NCBI RefSeq assembly: GCF_025642975.1
Contig: NZ_JANZKJ010000015.1
Location: 62,001-126,000, forward strand
Reading direction: 5' to 3'
DNA length: 64,000 bases
Source of the DNA: Pseudomonas sp. RIT-PI-S
GTDB taxonomy: Bacteria; Pseudomonadota; Gammaproteobacteria; Pseudomonadales; Pseudomonadaceae
Shown here: positions 8,005 through 16,372 of the stretch, one piece after another
Layout: every line of letters begins with the position of its first letter
How positions within the stretch are numbered: the stretch's first letter is position 1
The notes under the pieces: generated by a model
Databases searched by the model: none
What the model was told of the DNA's origin: nothing
The model's input: only the letters and a program-made list of their open reading frames with translations
Translations under genes and position numbers: made by a program

Positions 8005-9879
8005 ATGCTTCAAAACATAAGGGACAATTCACAGGGCTGGATTGCCAAGACCATCATCGGCGTCATCGTGGTGCTGATGGCGCTGACTGGCTTCGACGCG
8101 ATTTTTCGCGCCACCAGCCACAGCCAGGATGCCGCCAAGGTAAACGGCGACACCATCAGCCAGACAGAGCTTGGCCAGGCCGTCGAAATGCAGCGGCGCC
8201 AACTGATGCAGCAGCTGGGGCGGGAATTCGATCCTTCGTTGCTCGACGACAAGATGCTGCGCGAGGCCGCGCTCAAGGGCTTGATCGATCGCAAGCTGCT
8301 GCTGCAAGGGGCCCACGATTCCGGCTTCGCCTTCTCCGACGCGGCCGTCGACCAGGAAATTCTGCAAACGCCGCTGTTCCAGGAAGGCGGCAAATTCAGC
8401 GCGGAGCGTTTCGATCAGTTCGTCCGTCAGCAGGGTTTCACCCGGATGCAATTCCGCCAGATGCTCGCTGAGGAAATGTTGATTTCCCAACTGCGGGCCG
8501 GGCTGGCAGCGAGCAGTTTCGTCACCGATGACGAAGTGATCGCATACGCTCGCCTCAACAAGCAAACTCGCGACTTCGCCAGCCTCACCTTCAAGGCGGA
8601 CCCTTCTGCCATCAAGGTCAGCGATGGGGACGTGAAAACCTACTACGACGCCCACGCCAAAGAGTTCATGAGCCCTGACCAGGTGGTGATCGACTATATC
8701 GAATTGAAGAAATCCGCGTTCTTCGATCAGGTCAAGGTCAGCGACGCCGACCTGCAGGCGCAGTACCAGAAGGAAATTGCCCACCTGGCAGAGCAGCGGC
8801 GTGCGGCTCACATCCTGATAGAGGTGAACGACAAGGTCACCGACGAGCAGGCCAAGGCTCGCATCAACGAGATCCAGCAACGCCTGGCCAAGGGTGAAGA
8901 CTTCGCCAAGGTCGCCAAGGAAACGTCCCAGGATCCGGGCTCGGCCGCCAACGGCGGTGACCTGGGTTACGCGGGCAAGGGCGTGTATGACGAAGCCTTC
9001 GAAACGGCCTTGTACGCGCTCAAGCCGAATGAAACCTCGGCGCCGGTGCGTACCCAATACGGTTATCACCTGATCAAGCTGCTCGGCGTTCAGGCGCCGG
9101 AGGTGCCGACCTTCGCTAGCCTCAAGGACAAGCTCACCCGCGAGCTCAAGACCCAGCAGGTCGAGCAGCGCTATGTTGAAGCGAGCAAGAAGCTCGAGGA
9201 CGCTGCCTTCGAAGCTTCCGACCTGTCCCAGCCCGCCCAGGACCTGGGCTTGACCGTGCAAACGTCGCAGCCTTTCGGCCGTGACGGAGGCGCGGAAGGC
9301 ATCACGGCCAACCGTGGGGTAATCCAGGCTGCGTTCAGCCAGGAAGTGCTTGAAGAAGGCGCTAACAGCAGCGCGATCGAACTGGACCCGGACACCACCG
9401 TTGTGGTGCGCGCCAAGGAGCATCGCAAGCCAGCCCAGCTGTCGCTGGAAGCGGTGAGCGAGCCGATCCGCAGGGAATTAGCCCGTGAACGCGCCGCCGA
9501 GGCCGTGAAAGCCAAGGGCGATGCCTTGGTTGCGGGTTTGCGCGACGGTAAGGTCGCCCTGGCTCCGACTCAGGAAGGGCAGGCCTGGAAGACCGTGGAA
9601 GCGGCCAGTCGCAACCAGGAAGGGTTCGACGCCGCCGTGCTCAACGCGGTGTTCCAGATGCCCAAGCCAACCGCCAAGGGGCAGCCGACCTTCGCCAGCG
9701 TCTCCTTGCGCGACGGCAGTCTGGTAGTACTGCGCCTCAATGGTGTGAACGAAGGCGCGGCCCCCACCGACCAAGAGAAGACCACTTACCGTCAGGCACT
9801 CGCTTCGCGCCAAGGGCAAATGGACTTCGCTGCATATCGCAAACTGTTGGAAGCCAAAGCTGAGGTGAAGCGCTACTGA
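8005..9879 (+). CDS. ppiD: Periplasmic chaperone / peptidylprolyl isomerase PpiD
   Basis: This 624-residue protein is anchored in the inner membrane by one N-terminal helix (about residues 13-34) and faces the periplasm, where it assists folding of secreted and outer-membrane proteins near the Sec translocon. A SurA-like N-terminal chaperone region follows the anchor. A parvulin (PPIC) domain lies at about 265-355, recognisable by Arg-Ala-Ala-His-Ile-Leu and the later Gly-Gly-Asp-Leu-Gly-Tyr. The length matches the family. It sits alone between terminators, downstream of hupB as in other pseudomonads. Confidence 0.95.
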   Translation: MLQNIRDNSQGWIAKTIIGVIVVLMALTGFDAIFRATSHSQDAAKVNGDTISQTELGQAVEMQRRQLMQQLGREFDPSLLDDKMLREAALKGLIDRKLLLQGAHDSGFAFSDAAVDQEILQTPLFQEGGKFSAERFDQFVRQQGFTRMQFRQMLAEEMLISQLRAGLAASSFVTDDEVIAYARLNKQTRDFASLTFKADPSAIKVSDGDVKTYYDAHAKEFMSPDQVVIDYIELKKSAFFDQVKVSDADLQAQYQKEIAHLAEQRRAAHILIEVNDKVTDEQAKARINEIQQRLAKGEDFAKVAKETSQDPGSAANGGDLGYAGKGVYDEAFETALYALKPNETSAPVRTQYGYHLIKLLGVQAPEVPTFASLKDKLTRELKTQQVEQRYVEASKKLEDAAFEASDLSQPAQDLGLTVQTSQPFGRDGGAEGITANRGVIQAAFSQEVLEEGANSSAIELDPDTTVVVRAKEHRKPAQLSLEAVSEPIRRELARERAAEAVKAKGDALVAGLRDGKVALAPTQEGQAWKTVEAASRNQEGFDAAVLNAVFQMPKPTAKGQPTFASVSLRDGSLVVLRLNGVNEGAAPTDQEKTTYRQALASRQGQMDFAAYRKLLEAKAEVKRY

Positions 9880-9897
9880 TCGCGCTCACACCGCTTG

Positions 9898-9927
9898 CAA
9901 AAGGGTCGCCTCGGCGGCCCTTTTTGT
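9898..9927 (+). terminator. Terminator after ppiD
   Basis: An AAAGGGTCGC / GCGGCCCTTT stem (one G-T pair) around CTCG is followed by TTTTTG, 20 bases after the ppiD stop codon. Confidence 0.85.
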
Positions 9928-10004
9928 TTACGTCGCCCGGTTGCCTGTAAACCGTGCTGCCATGGGGCGGGCAAGGTGAATCCACAGGTGCGCCGTCCGC
10001 AATG

Positions 10005-10030
10005 AAAAAGGCCGCATAAGCGGCCTTTTT
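10005..10030. terminator. Terminator for fabI, possibly bidirectional
   Basis: A perfect 11-bp stem AAAAAGGCCGC / GCGGCCTTTTT with loop ATAA lies just beyond the fabI stop on the minus strand. The A-tract on one side and T-tract on the other let it act in both orientations. Confidence 0.9.
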
Positions 10031-10048
10031 CATCAGGGTAGTAACCGA

Positions 10049-10843
10049 TTACTCGGTGAGGTCACCCATGGCGGTGGTGTTGAAGCCACCGTCAACGTAC
10101 ATGATTTCGCCACTCACGCCCGAAGCGAGGTCCGAGCACAGGAAAGCGCCAGCGTTGCCCACTTCCTCGATGGTGACGTTGCGGCGCAACGGCGTCTGCG
10201 CTTCGTTGGCGTCGAGCATCTTGCGGAAGTTCTTGATCCCCGACGCTGCGAGGGTGCGGATGGGGCCGGCGGAAATGGCATTCACGCGGATGCCGTCGGC
10301 GCCAAGGCTGCGAGCCAGGTAGCGTACGCCTGCTTCCAGGCTGGCCTTGGCCATGCCCATCACGTTGTAGTTAGGCATGGTGCGCTCGGCGCCCAGGTAG
10401 GACAGCGTCAGCAGGCTGCCGTTGCGGCCCTGCATCAGCTCACGCCCGGCCTTGGCCAGCGCGACGAAGCTGTAGGCGCTGATGTCGTGGGCGATGCGGA
10501 AGCCTTCACGGGTGGTAGCGCTGGTAAAGTCGCCGTCGAGCTGGTCGCCAGGGGCGAAACCCACCGAGTGGACGATACAGTCCAGGCCGTCCCATTTCTT
10601 CGCCAGCGCCTCGAACACCTTGGCGATCTCTTCATCGTTCGCCACGTCGCAAGGGAAGCACAGCTCCGGGCTGGAGCCCCAGCCGCTGGCGAATTCCTCG
10701 ACGCGCCCCTTGAGCTTGTCGTTCTGGTAGGTGAAGGCCAGCTCCGCACCTTCGCGGTGCATCGCTGCGGCGATACCCGATGCGATGGACAACTTGCTCG
10801 CAACACCGACGATCAGTACGCGCTTACCGGCGAGAAAACCCAT
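10049..10843 (-). CDS. fabI: Enoyl-[acyl-carrier-protein] reductase (NADH)
   Basis: At 264 residues this short-chain dehydrogenase reduces trans-2-enoyl-ACP in the last step of each fatty-acid elongation cycle and is the triclosan target class. The cofactor loop Gly-Val-Ala-Ser-Lys-Leu-Ser-Ile-Ala is at residues 13-21. The catalytic residues are Tyr149, Tyr159 and Lys166, equivalent to Tyr146, Tyr156 and Lys163 in E. coli. Its start lies only 19 bases after the stop of the peptide-transporter ATPase gene on the same strand, so at least part of its transcription may come from that operon. Confidence 0.98.
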   Translation of the reverse strand: MGFLAGKRVLIVGVASKLSIASGIAAAMHREGAELAFTYQNDKLKGRVEEFASGWGSSPELCFPCDVANDEEIAKVFEALAKKWDGLDCIVHSVGFAPGDQLDGDFTSATTREGFRIAHDISAYSFVALAKAGRELMQGRNGSLLTLSYLGAERTMPNYNVMGMAKASLEAGVRYLARSLGADGIRVNAISAGPIRTLAASGIKNFRKMLDANEAQTPLRRNVTIEEVGNAGAFLCSDLASGVSGEIMYVDGGFNTTAMGDLTE

Positions 10844-10862
10844 GTGTTCGTTCCTCTTCTCA

Positions 10863-12473
10863 TTAATCGACAGCTACTGGGGCCAGGAAGGCTGCTTCCA
10901 GTAGCTGTTGGGTATAGGGGTGTTGCGGCGCGGCGAAAATCGCCGCCGCCTCCCCTTGTTCTACGACCTGGCCCTGCTTCATGACCACCAATTGATGGCT
11001 CAGCGCCTTGACCACGGCCAGGTCATGGCTGATGAACAAATATGTCAGGCCGTGCCGGGCCTGCAACGATCGCAACAGTTCCACCACTTGCCGTTGTACC
11101 GTGCGGTCCAGCGCCGAGGTCGGCTCGTCCAGCACGATCAACGCCGGTTGCAGGACCAGCGCCCGGGCAATAGCGATACGCTGCCGTTGCCCTCCGGAAA
11201 ATTCGTGAGGGTAACGGTGGCGAGTATCCGGGTCCAGGCCTACTTCCCGTAATACGGCAATGATCGCCGCCTGCTGCTCCTGCGGCGTACCCATGCCATG
11301 GATGCGCAACCCCTCGCCGACGATCTGCCCAACGCTCATGCGCGGGCTGAGGCTGCCGAAGGGATCCTGGAAGACCACCTGCAGTTCACGCCGCAGCGGC
11401 CGGACCCCGGCCCTGCCCAGCCCTTGCAAGTCCGTGCCATGGAAGCGGATGCCACCTTGGCTGTGGATCAGCCGCAGGATCGCCAGGCCCAGGGTGGACT
11501 TGCCCGAACCGCTTTCTCCCACCACGCCCAGGGTCTGGCCCTTACGCAGTTGAAAACTGATGCCGTCCACCGCCTTGATATGGTCCGTGGTGCGTCGCAA
11601 CAGCCCTTTGCGCACCGGAAACCACACCTTGAGGTCACGCACCTCGAGCAGTGCATCGCTCGGCGGGTTGTTCGCCGGTACGCCGGCGGGCTCGGCAGCC
11701 AACAGCTCCCGGGTATACGGATGTTGTGGCTGGCGAAACAATTGTTCACATGCTGCCTGTTCGACGATGCGACCGCGCTGCATGACACATACGCGGTGGG
11801 CAATTCTTCGCACCAGGTTCAGATCGTGGCTGATCAGCAACATGGCCATGCCCAGGCGGGCCTGCAATGATTTAAGCAGGTCGAGGATCCGCAGTTGCAC
11901 CGTGACGTCCAGCGCTGTGGTGGGCTCGTCGGCGATCAGCAGCTCAGGTTCGTTGGCCAACGCCATGGCGATCATCACCCGCTGGCGCTGGCCGCCAGAC
12001 AGCTCGTGCGGCAGCGCACGCAAGCGCCTGGCGGGCTCTGGGATGCCGACCAGCGTTAGCAGTTCCAGGATGCGCTCGCGCGCCGCCGGCCCTACCAGCC
12101 CCTTGTGCAACGCGAGCACTTCGGCGATCTGCCGTTCTACCGATTGCAGCGGATTGAGCGAGGTCATCGGCTCCTGGAAGATCATCGCGATGCGGTTCCC
12201 GCGAATGCCTTGCAACGTGCGCTCGGAGGCATGCAGGAGGTCTTGCCCGGCGTAGCGGATTTCCCCACTGGGGTGACGGGCAGCTGGATAGGGCAGCAAG
12301 CGCAGGATCGAGTGCGCGGTGACCGATTTGCCCGAACCGCTTTCGCCTACCAGGGCAAGGGTTTCGCCACGACGGATATCGAAGCTCACGCCCGCGACGG
12401 CGCGGTGTACCTGCTCGCCGCCATGAAACTCGACGGCCAGGTCGCGGATTTCGATCAGGGGGTCGGCTGTCAT
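10863..12473 (-). CDS. nppD: Peptide ABC importer, duplicated ATPase subunit (NppD/YejF)
   Basis: This 536-residue protein fuses two ABC ATPase domains, each with Walker A Gly-Glu-Ser-Gly-Ser-Gly-Lys-Ser and a Ser-Gly-Gly-Gln-Arg-Gln-Arg signature, as in E. coli YejF. It powers uptake of peptides. In P. aeruginosa the orthologous NppA1A2BCD system imports peptidyl-nucleoside antibiotics and microcin C analogues. The chosen ATG (12473) follows the permease stop after one base (TGA-C-ATG); an in-frame upstream ATG at 12497 would lie inside the permease gene. It is the last gene of the npp operon, directly before fabI. Confidence 0.93.
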   Translation of the reverse strand: MTADPLIEIRDLAVEFHGGEQVHRAVAGVSFDIRRGETLALVGESGSGKSVTAHSILRLLPYPAARHPSGEIRYAGQDLLHASERTLQGIRGNRIAMIFQEPMTSLNPLQSVERQIAEVLALHKGLVGPAARERILELLTLVGIPEPARRLRALPHELSGGQRQRVMIAMALANEPELLIADEPTTALDVTVQLRILDLLKSLQARLGMAMLLISHDLNLVRRIAHRVCVMQRGRIVEQAACEQLFRQPQHPYTRELLAAEPAGVPANNPPSDALLEVRDLKVWFPVRKGLLRRTTDHIKAVDGISFQLRKGQTLGVVGESGSGKSTLGLAILRLIHSQGGIRFHGTDLQGLGRAGVRPLRRELQVVFQDPFGSLSPRMSVGQIVGEGLRIHGMGTPQEQQAAIIAVLREVGLDPDTRHRYPHEFSGGQRQRIAIARALVLQPALIVLDEPTSALDRTVQRQVVELLRSLQARHGLTYLFISHDLAVVKALSHQLVVMKQGQVVEQGEAAAIFAAPQHPYTQQLLEAAFLAPVAVD

Positions 12474-12474
12474 G

Positions 12475-13494
12475 TCATTTCCTTGGATCGAACGCATCGC
12501 GCGCGGCTTCGCCGATGAACACCAGCAGGCTCAGCATCAGGGCCAGCACGCCGAAGGCGCTCAGGCCCAGCCAGGGCGCTTGCAGGTTGGCCTTCGCCTG
12601 GCCCACCAGTTCGCCGAGCGATGGCGACCCCGCGGGCAGGCCGAAGCCTAGAAAGTCCAGTGCGGTGAGGGTGCCGATGGCGCCGGTCAGAATGAACGGC
12701 AGGTAGGTCATGGTCGACACCATGGCGTTGGGCAAAATGTGGTGGAACATGATCGGGCCGTCTCGCATGCCCAGCGCCCGTGCGGCGCGAACGTACTCGA
12801 GGTTGCGCCCACGCAGGAATTCCGCGCGCACCACGTCGACCAGGCTCATCCAGGAAAACAGCAGCATGATGCCCAGCAACCACCACACATTCGGTTGCAC
12901 GAAGCTGGCCAGGATGATCAGCAGGTACAGCACCGGCAACCCGGACCAGACCTCGAGGAAGCGTTGCCCGGCGAGGTCTACCCAGCCGCCATAGAACCCC
13001 TGAAGCGCGCCGGCCAGCACCCCGACCACGGAACTGAGCAAAGTCAGCGTCAGCGCGAACAACACGGAAATCCGAAACCCGTAGATGACCCGGGCGAGCA
13101 CGTCGCGCCCTTGATCGTCCGTGCCGAGCCAGTTCTGCCGCGACGGCGGCGCCGGGGCGGGCACCTTGAGCTCGTAGTTGATGCTCTGGTAGCTGAACGG
13201 GATCGGTGCCCAGACCGCCCAGGCACCCTGGCGCTCCAGCAGGTCGCGTACGTAAGGGCTCTTGTAGTTGGGCTCCAGCGGAAATTCGCCACCGAAGGCG
13301 GTTTCGGGGTAGCGCTTGAAGGCCGGGAAGTACCAGGCATCGTTGACATGAACCACCAGCGGCTTGTCGTTGGCGAGCAGTTCGGCGCCCAGGCTCAGCA
13401 CGAACAACACACTGAACAACCACAGCGACCACCAGCCGCGCCTGTGCGCCTTGAAGCGTTGCAGCCGTCGCCGATTGAGGGGGGAGAGGGCCAT
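12475..13494 (-). CDS. nppC: Peptide ABC importer permease (NppC/YejE)
   Basis: This 339-residue inner-membrane permease has an N-terminal helix, a long periplasmic loop, and five further helices of the DppC/OppC fold. The EAA-type ATPase-coupling loop is near Val-Arg-Ala-Ala-Arg-Ala-Leu-Gly-Met. It forms the pore with NppB. The ATG at 13494 shares its A with the nppB stop (TGATG), showing translational coupling. The length equals that of E. coli YejE (about 340). Confidence 0.93.
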   Translation of the reverse strand: MALSPLNRRRLQRFKAHRRGWWSLWLFSVLFVLSLGAELLANDKPLVVHVNDAWYFPAFKRYPETAFGGEFPLEPNYKSPYVRDLLERQGAWAVWAPIPFSYQSINYELKVPAPAPPSRQNWLGTDDQGRDVLARVIYGFRISVLFALTLTLLSSVVGVLAGALQGFYGGWVDLAGQRFLEVWSGLPVLYLLIILASFVQPNVWWLLGIMLLFSWMSLVDVVRAEFLRGRNLEYVRAARALGMRDGPIMFHHILPNAMVSTMTYLPFILTGAIGTLTALDFLGFGLPAGSPSLGELVGQAKANLQAPWLGLSAFGVLALMLSLLVFIGEAARDAFDPRK

Positions 13495-14567
13495 CAGTGC
13501 TTCCTGCCTTCGAAATCGATTCGCGGGTCCACGAGGGTATAGGTGAGGTCGCCGATCAGCTTTACCAGCAGGCCGACCAGGGTGAAGATGAACAGCGTGC
13601 CGAACACTACTGGGTAGTCCCGGTTGATGGCTGCCTCGAAGCTCATCAGGCCCAGCCCATCCAGGGAGAAGATCACTTCGATCAGCAGCGAGCCCGTAAA
13701 GAAGATGCCGATAAAGGCCGAAGGGAAGCCCGCGACCACCAACAGCATCGCGTTGCGGAACACATGGCCGTAGAGCACCCGTCGTTGGGGCAACCCCTTG
13801 GCCCGCGCGGTGACGACGTATTGCTTGCCGATTTCGTCCATGAAGCTGTTCTTGGTCAGCAGCGTCAGGGTGGCGAAATGGCCGATCACCAGTGCGGTCA
13901 CGGGCAAGGCCAGGTGCCAGAAATAATCCCGGACCTTGCCGGCCAGGCTGAGCTGGTCGAAGTCGTTGGACGTCAGGCCGCGCAGCGGGAACCAGTTCAA
14001 GTAGCTGCCCCCGGCGAACAGCACGATCAGCAAGACGGCGAAGAGAAACGCCGGCACCGCATAGCCGATAACGATGGCCGAGCTGGTCCACACATCAAAG
14101 GCCGAGCCATGGCGGGTAGCCTTGGCGATACCGAGCGGAATGGACACCAGGTACATGATCAGCGTGCTCCACAGCCCGAGGGAGATGGACACCGGCATTT
14201 TTTCCAGGATCAGGTCTGTCACCTTGGCGTCGCGGAAGAAGCTTTCGCCGAAGTCCAGGCGGGCGTAATTCTTGACCATGATCCAGAGGCGCTCCGGCGC
14301 GGATTTGTCGAAGCCGTACATGTGTTCGATCTCCGCTACCAGGGCGGGGTCCAGCCCTTGCGCGCCCCGATAGCTGGAGCCGGCCACCGACACCTCGGCG
14401 CCGCCGCCGGCGATGCGGCTGGTGGCCCCCTCGAAGCCTTCGAGCTTGGCGATCATCTGCTCGACCGGCCCTCCGGGCGCGGCCTGCACGATAAGAAAGT
14501 TGATCACCAGGATGCCGAAGAGCGTGGGCACGATCAGCAGCAGGCGACGAAGCAGATAACCGAGCAT
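13494..14567 (-). CDS. nppB: Peptide ABC importer permease (NppB/YejB)
   Basis: This 357-residue permease of the DppB/OppB family begins Met-Leu-Gly-Tyr-Leu-Leu-Arg-Arg and a hydrophobic helix. A large periplasmic insert follows, then the helices of the translocation domain. The coupling loop reads Tyr-Val-Val-Thr-Ala-Arg-Ala-Lys-Gly-Leu. The start at 14567 shares one base with the nppA2 stop (TGATG) and the stop shares one base with the nppC start. It sits third in the operon. Confidence 0.93.
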   Translation of the reverse strand: MLGYLLRRLLLIVPTLFGILVINFLIVQAAPGGPVEQMIAKLEGFEGATSRIAGGGAEVSVAGSSYRGAQGLDPALVAEIEHMYGFDKSAPERLWIMVKNYARLDFGESFFRDAKVTDLILEKMPVSISLGLWSTLIMYLVSIPLGIAKATRHGSAFDVWTSSAIVIGYAVPAFLFAVLLIVLFAGGSYLNWFPLRGLTSNDFDQLSLAGKVRDYFWHLALPVTALVIGHFATLTLLTKNSFMDEIGKQYVVTARAKGLPQRRVLYGHVFRNAMLLVVAGFPSAFIGIFFTGSLLIEVIFSLDGLGLMSFEAAINRDYPVVFGTLFIFTLVGLLVKLIGDLTYTLVDPRIDFEGRKH

Positions 14568-16372
14568 CAGTTGGCCTCCTCGGCGGATTTGGCCCACCAG
14601 GTCGAGAGGCCAATGTCGTAGCGCGGTGGCGTGGCCGGGTGGGCGAACCTGTTCCAGTACGCCACCCGCCAGCTGTCCAGGTGCCAGTTGGGGACCAGGA
14701 TCGCGTTCCACAGCAATACGCGATCCAAGGCATGGGCGTGGGTGACCAGGCTGGCCCGGGAGCCGGCGTTGATCAGCCCTTCCAGCAGGGCGTCCACGGC
14801 TGGGTCCTTCAGGCCCATGAAATTGCGGCTGCCGGGGTTGTCCGCTGCCGCGCTGGACCAATAGCCGCGCTGCTCGTTACCCGGAGAAGCGGACTGCGGG
14901 AAGCTCGCCACTATCATGTCGTAGTCTCGCGAGCGGAGCCGGTTGATGTACTGAGACATGTCTACCCGCCGCAACACCAGGTCTATGCCCAGGTCCTTGA
15001 GGTTGCGCTTGTACGGCAGCAGCACGCGCTCGAAGTCCGGTTGCACGATCAAAAACTCAATCACCGCCGGTTTGCCTTGGGCGTCGAGCATGCGGTCGCC
15101 TTCGATGCGCCATCCCGCTTCTTGCAATAGCCGGTAAGCCTCGCGCTGCTGATCGCGGATCATCCCGCTGCCATCGGTGACCGGGGCGCTCCAGGCTTCG
15201 GTGAAAACCTGGGGCGGCAGCTGCTCGCGCAGGGGCTCGAGCAGCTTGAGTTCGGCGGCGTCTGGCAGGCCATGAGCAGCCATTTCGGAGTTCTCGAAGA
15301 AACTGCCGTTACGTTTATACGCCCCATTGAACAGCTGCTTGTTGGTCCACTCGAAGTCCAACAGCAGCGCCAAGGCGCGGCGGACCCGCAGGTCGGCGAA
15401 AAGGGGGCGGCGCTGGTTGAACACAAAGCCTTGCATGCCCGTGGGGCTGCCGTTAGGGATCTCTTCGCGCACCAAGCGGCCATCTCTGACCGCCGGAACG
15501 TCATACGCGGTGGCCCAGTTCTTGGCGATCATTTCCTGCCAGTAGTCGAACTGGACGGCCTTGAGCGCTTCGAGCGCTACGGTGGAGTCGCGGTAGTAGT
15601 CGTACACGAGGGTGTCGAAGTTGTATTGGCCGCGGTTGACGGGCAGGTCTTTGGCCCAGTAGTCCCTTACCCGCTCCAGGCGGACCGAGCGCCCGGCTTG
15701 AACCGCGGCAACCTTGTACGGGCCACTGCCAAGGGGGATGTCCAAGGTTCCGCGTTCGAAATCGCGCCCCTCCCAGAAGTGCCTGGGCAGCACCGGCAGT
15801 TGCCCGAGGATCAGCGGCAACTCGCGGTTGGCGCCACCCTTGAACTTGAACAGGATCTGCAATGGGCTTTCGACCACTACCTGCTGAACGTCGGCGTAGT
15901 AGCTGCGGTAGAAGGGCGCGCCGTGGGCCGTCAGCGTGTTGAAGGTAAAGGCGACATCCTCGGCGCGAAGCGGGTGACCGTCATGGAAGCGGGCCTCAGG
16001 GCGCAGGTAAAAGCGCACCCAGGTGTTGTCCGGCGCTTTTTCGATGCGCCGGGCCACCAGCCCATATTCACTCATGGGCTCATCCAGGCTCTGCACCGTG
16101 AGGGTGTCGTAGATCTGGCCGAGGCCGCTGGCTGGCACGCCCTTGTTGATAAAGGGATTCAGGCTGTCGAAGCCACCGATCGCCGCTTGGCGAAAAGTGC
16201 CGCCCTTGGGCGCTTCGGGGTTCACGTAGTCGAAGTGAGTAAAACTTGCGGGGTAGCGCGGCGGTTCGTCATAGAGGGTGATCGCATGTTCGTTGCCGGC
16301 GTTGGCAGCGCTCGCCGTCGCCAGCAATAGAAGGCTGCAGGCCAGGCGGGCCAGCGCTGGGTGTAGCGTCAT
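14567..16372 (-). CDS. nppA2: Peptide ABC importer, second substrate-binding protein (NppA2/YejA)
   Basis: This 601-residue periplasmic protein belongs to the SBP_bac_5 (OppA/DppA) family. A signal peptide covers about residues 1-25 (hydrophobic Leu-Leu-Leu core, Ala-Asn-Ala cleavage area). It shares with its upstream neighbour the family stretches His-Phe-Asp-Tyr-Val-Asn-Pro-Glu-Ala-Pro-Lys-Gly-Gly-Thr and Val-Asn-Arg-Gly-Gln-Tyr-Asn-Phe-Asp. The start at 16372 overlaps the nppA1 stop (ATGA). It is a diverged paralogue of nppA1, so the importer probably has two receptors of different specificity. Confidence 0.92.
   Translation of the reverse strand: MTLHPALARLACSLLLLATASAANAGNEHAITLYDEPPRYPASFTHFDYVNPEAPKGGTFRQAAIGGFDSLNPFINKGVPASGLGQIYDTLTVQSLDEPMSEYGLVARRIEKAPDNTWVRFYLRPEARFHDGHPLRAEDVAFTFNTLTAHGAPFYRSYYADVQQVVVESPLQILFKFKGGANRELPLILGQLPVLPRHFWEGRDFERGTLDIPLGSGPYKVAAVQAGRSVRLERVRDYWAKDLPVNRGQYNFDTLVYDYYRDSTVALEALKAVQFDYWQEMIAKNWATAYDVPAVRDGRLVREEIPNGSPTGMQGFVFNQRRPLFADLRVRRALALLLDFEWTNKQLFNGAYKRNGSFFENSEMAAHGLPDAAELKLLEPLREQLPPQVFTEAWSAPVTDGSGMIRDQQREAYRLLQEAGWRIEGDRMLDAQGKPAVIEFLIVQPDFERVLLPYKRNLKDLGIDLVLRRVDMSQYINRLRSRDYDMIVASFPQSASPGNEQRGYWSSAAADNPGSRNFMGLKDPAVDALLEGLINAGSRASLVTHAHALDRVLLWNAILVPNWHLDSWRVAYWNRFAHPATPPRYDIGLSTWWAKSAEEAN

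Noticed and set aside
12739..13542. Plus-strand frame opposite nppC
   Set aside because: Mirror frame of a permease gene; Arg/Gln/His-rich, no homology visible.
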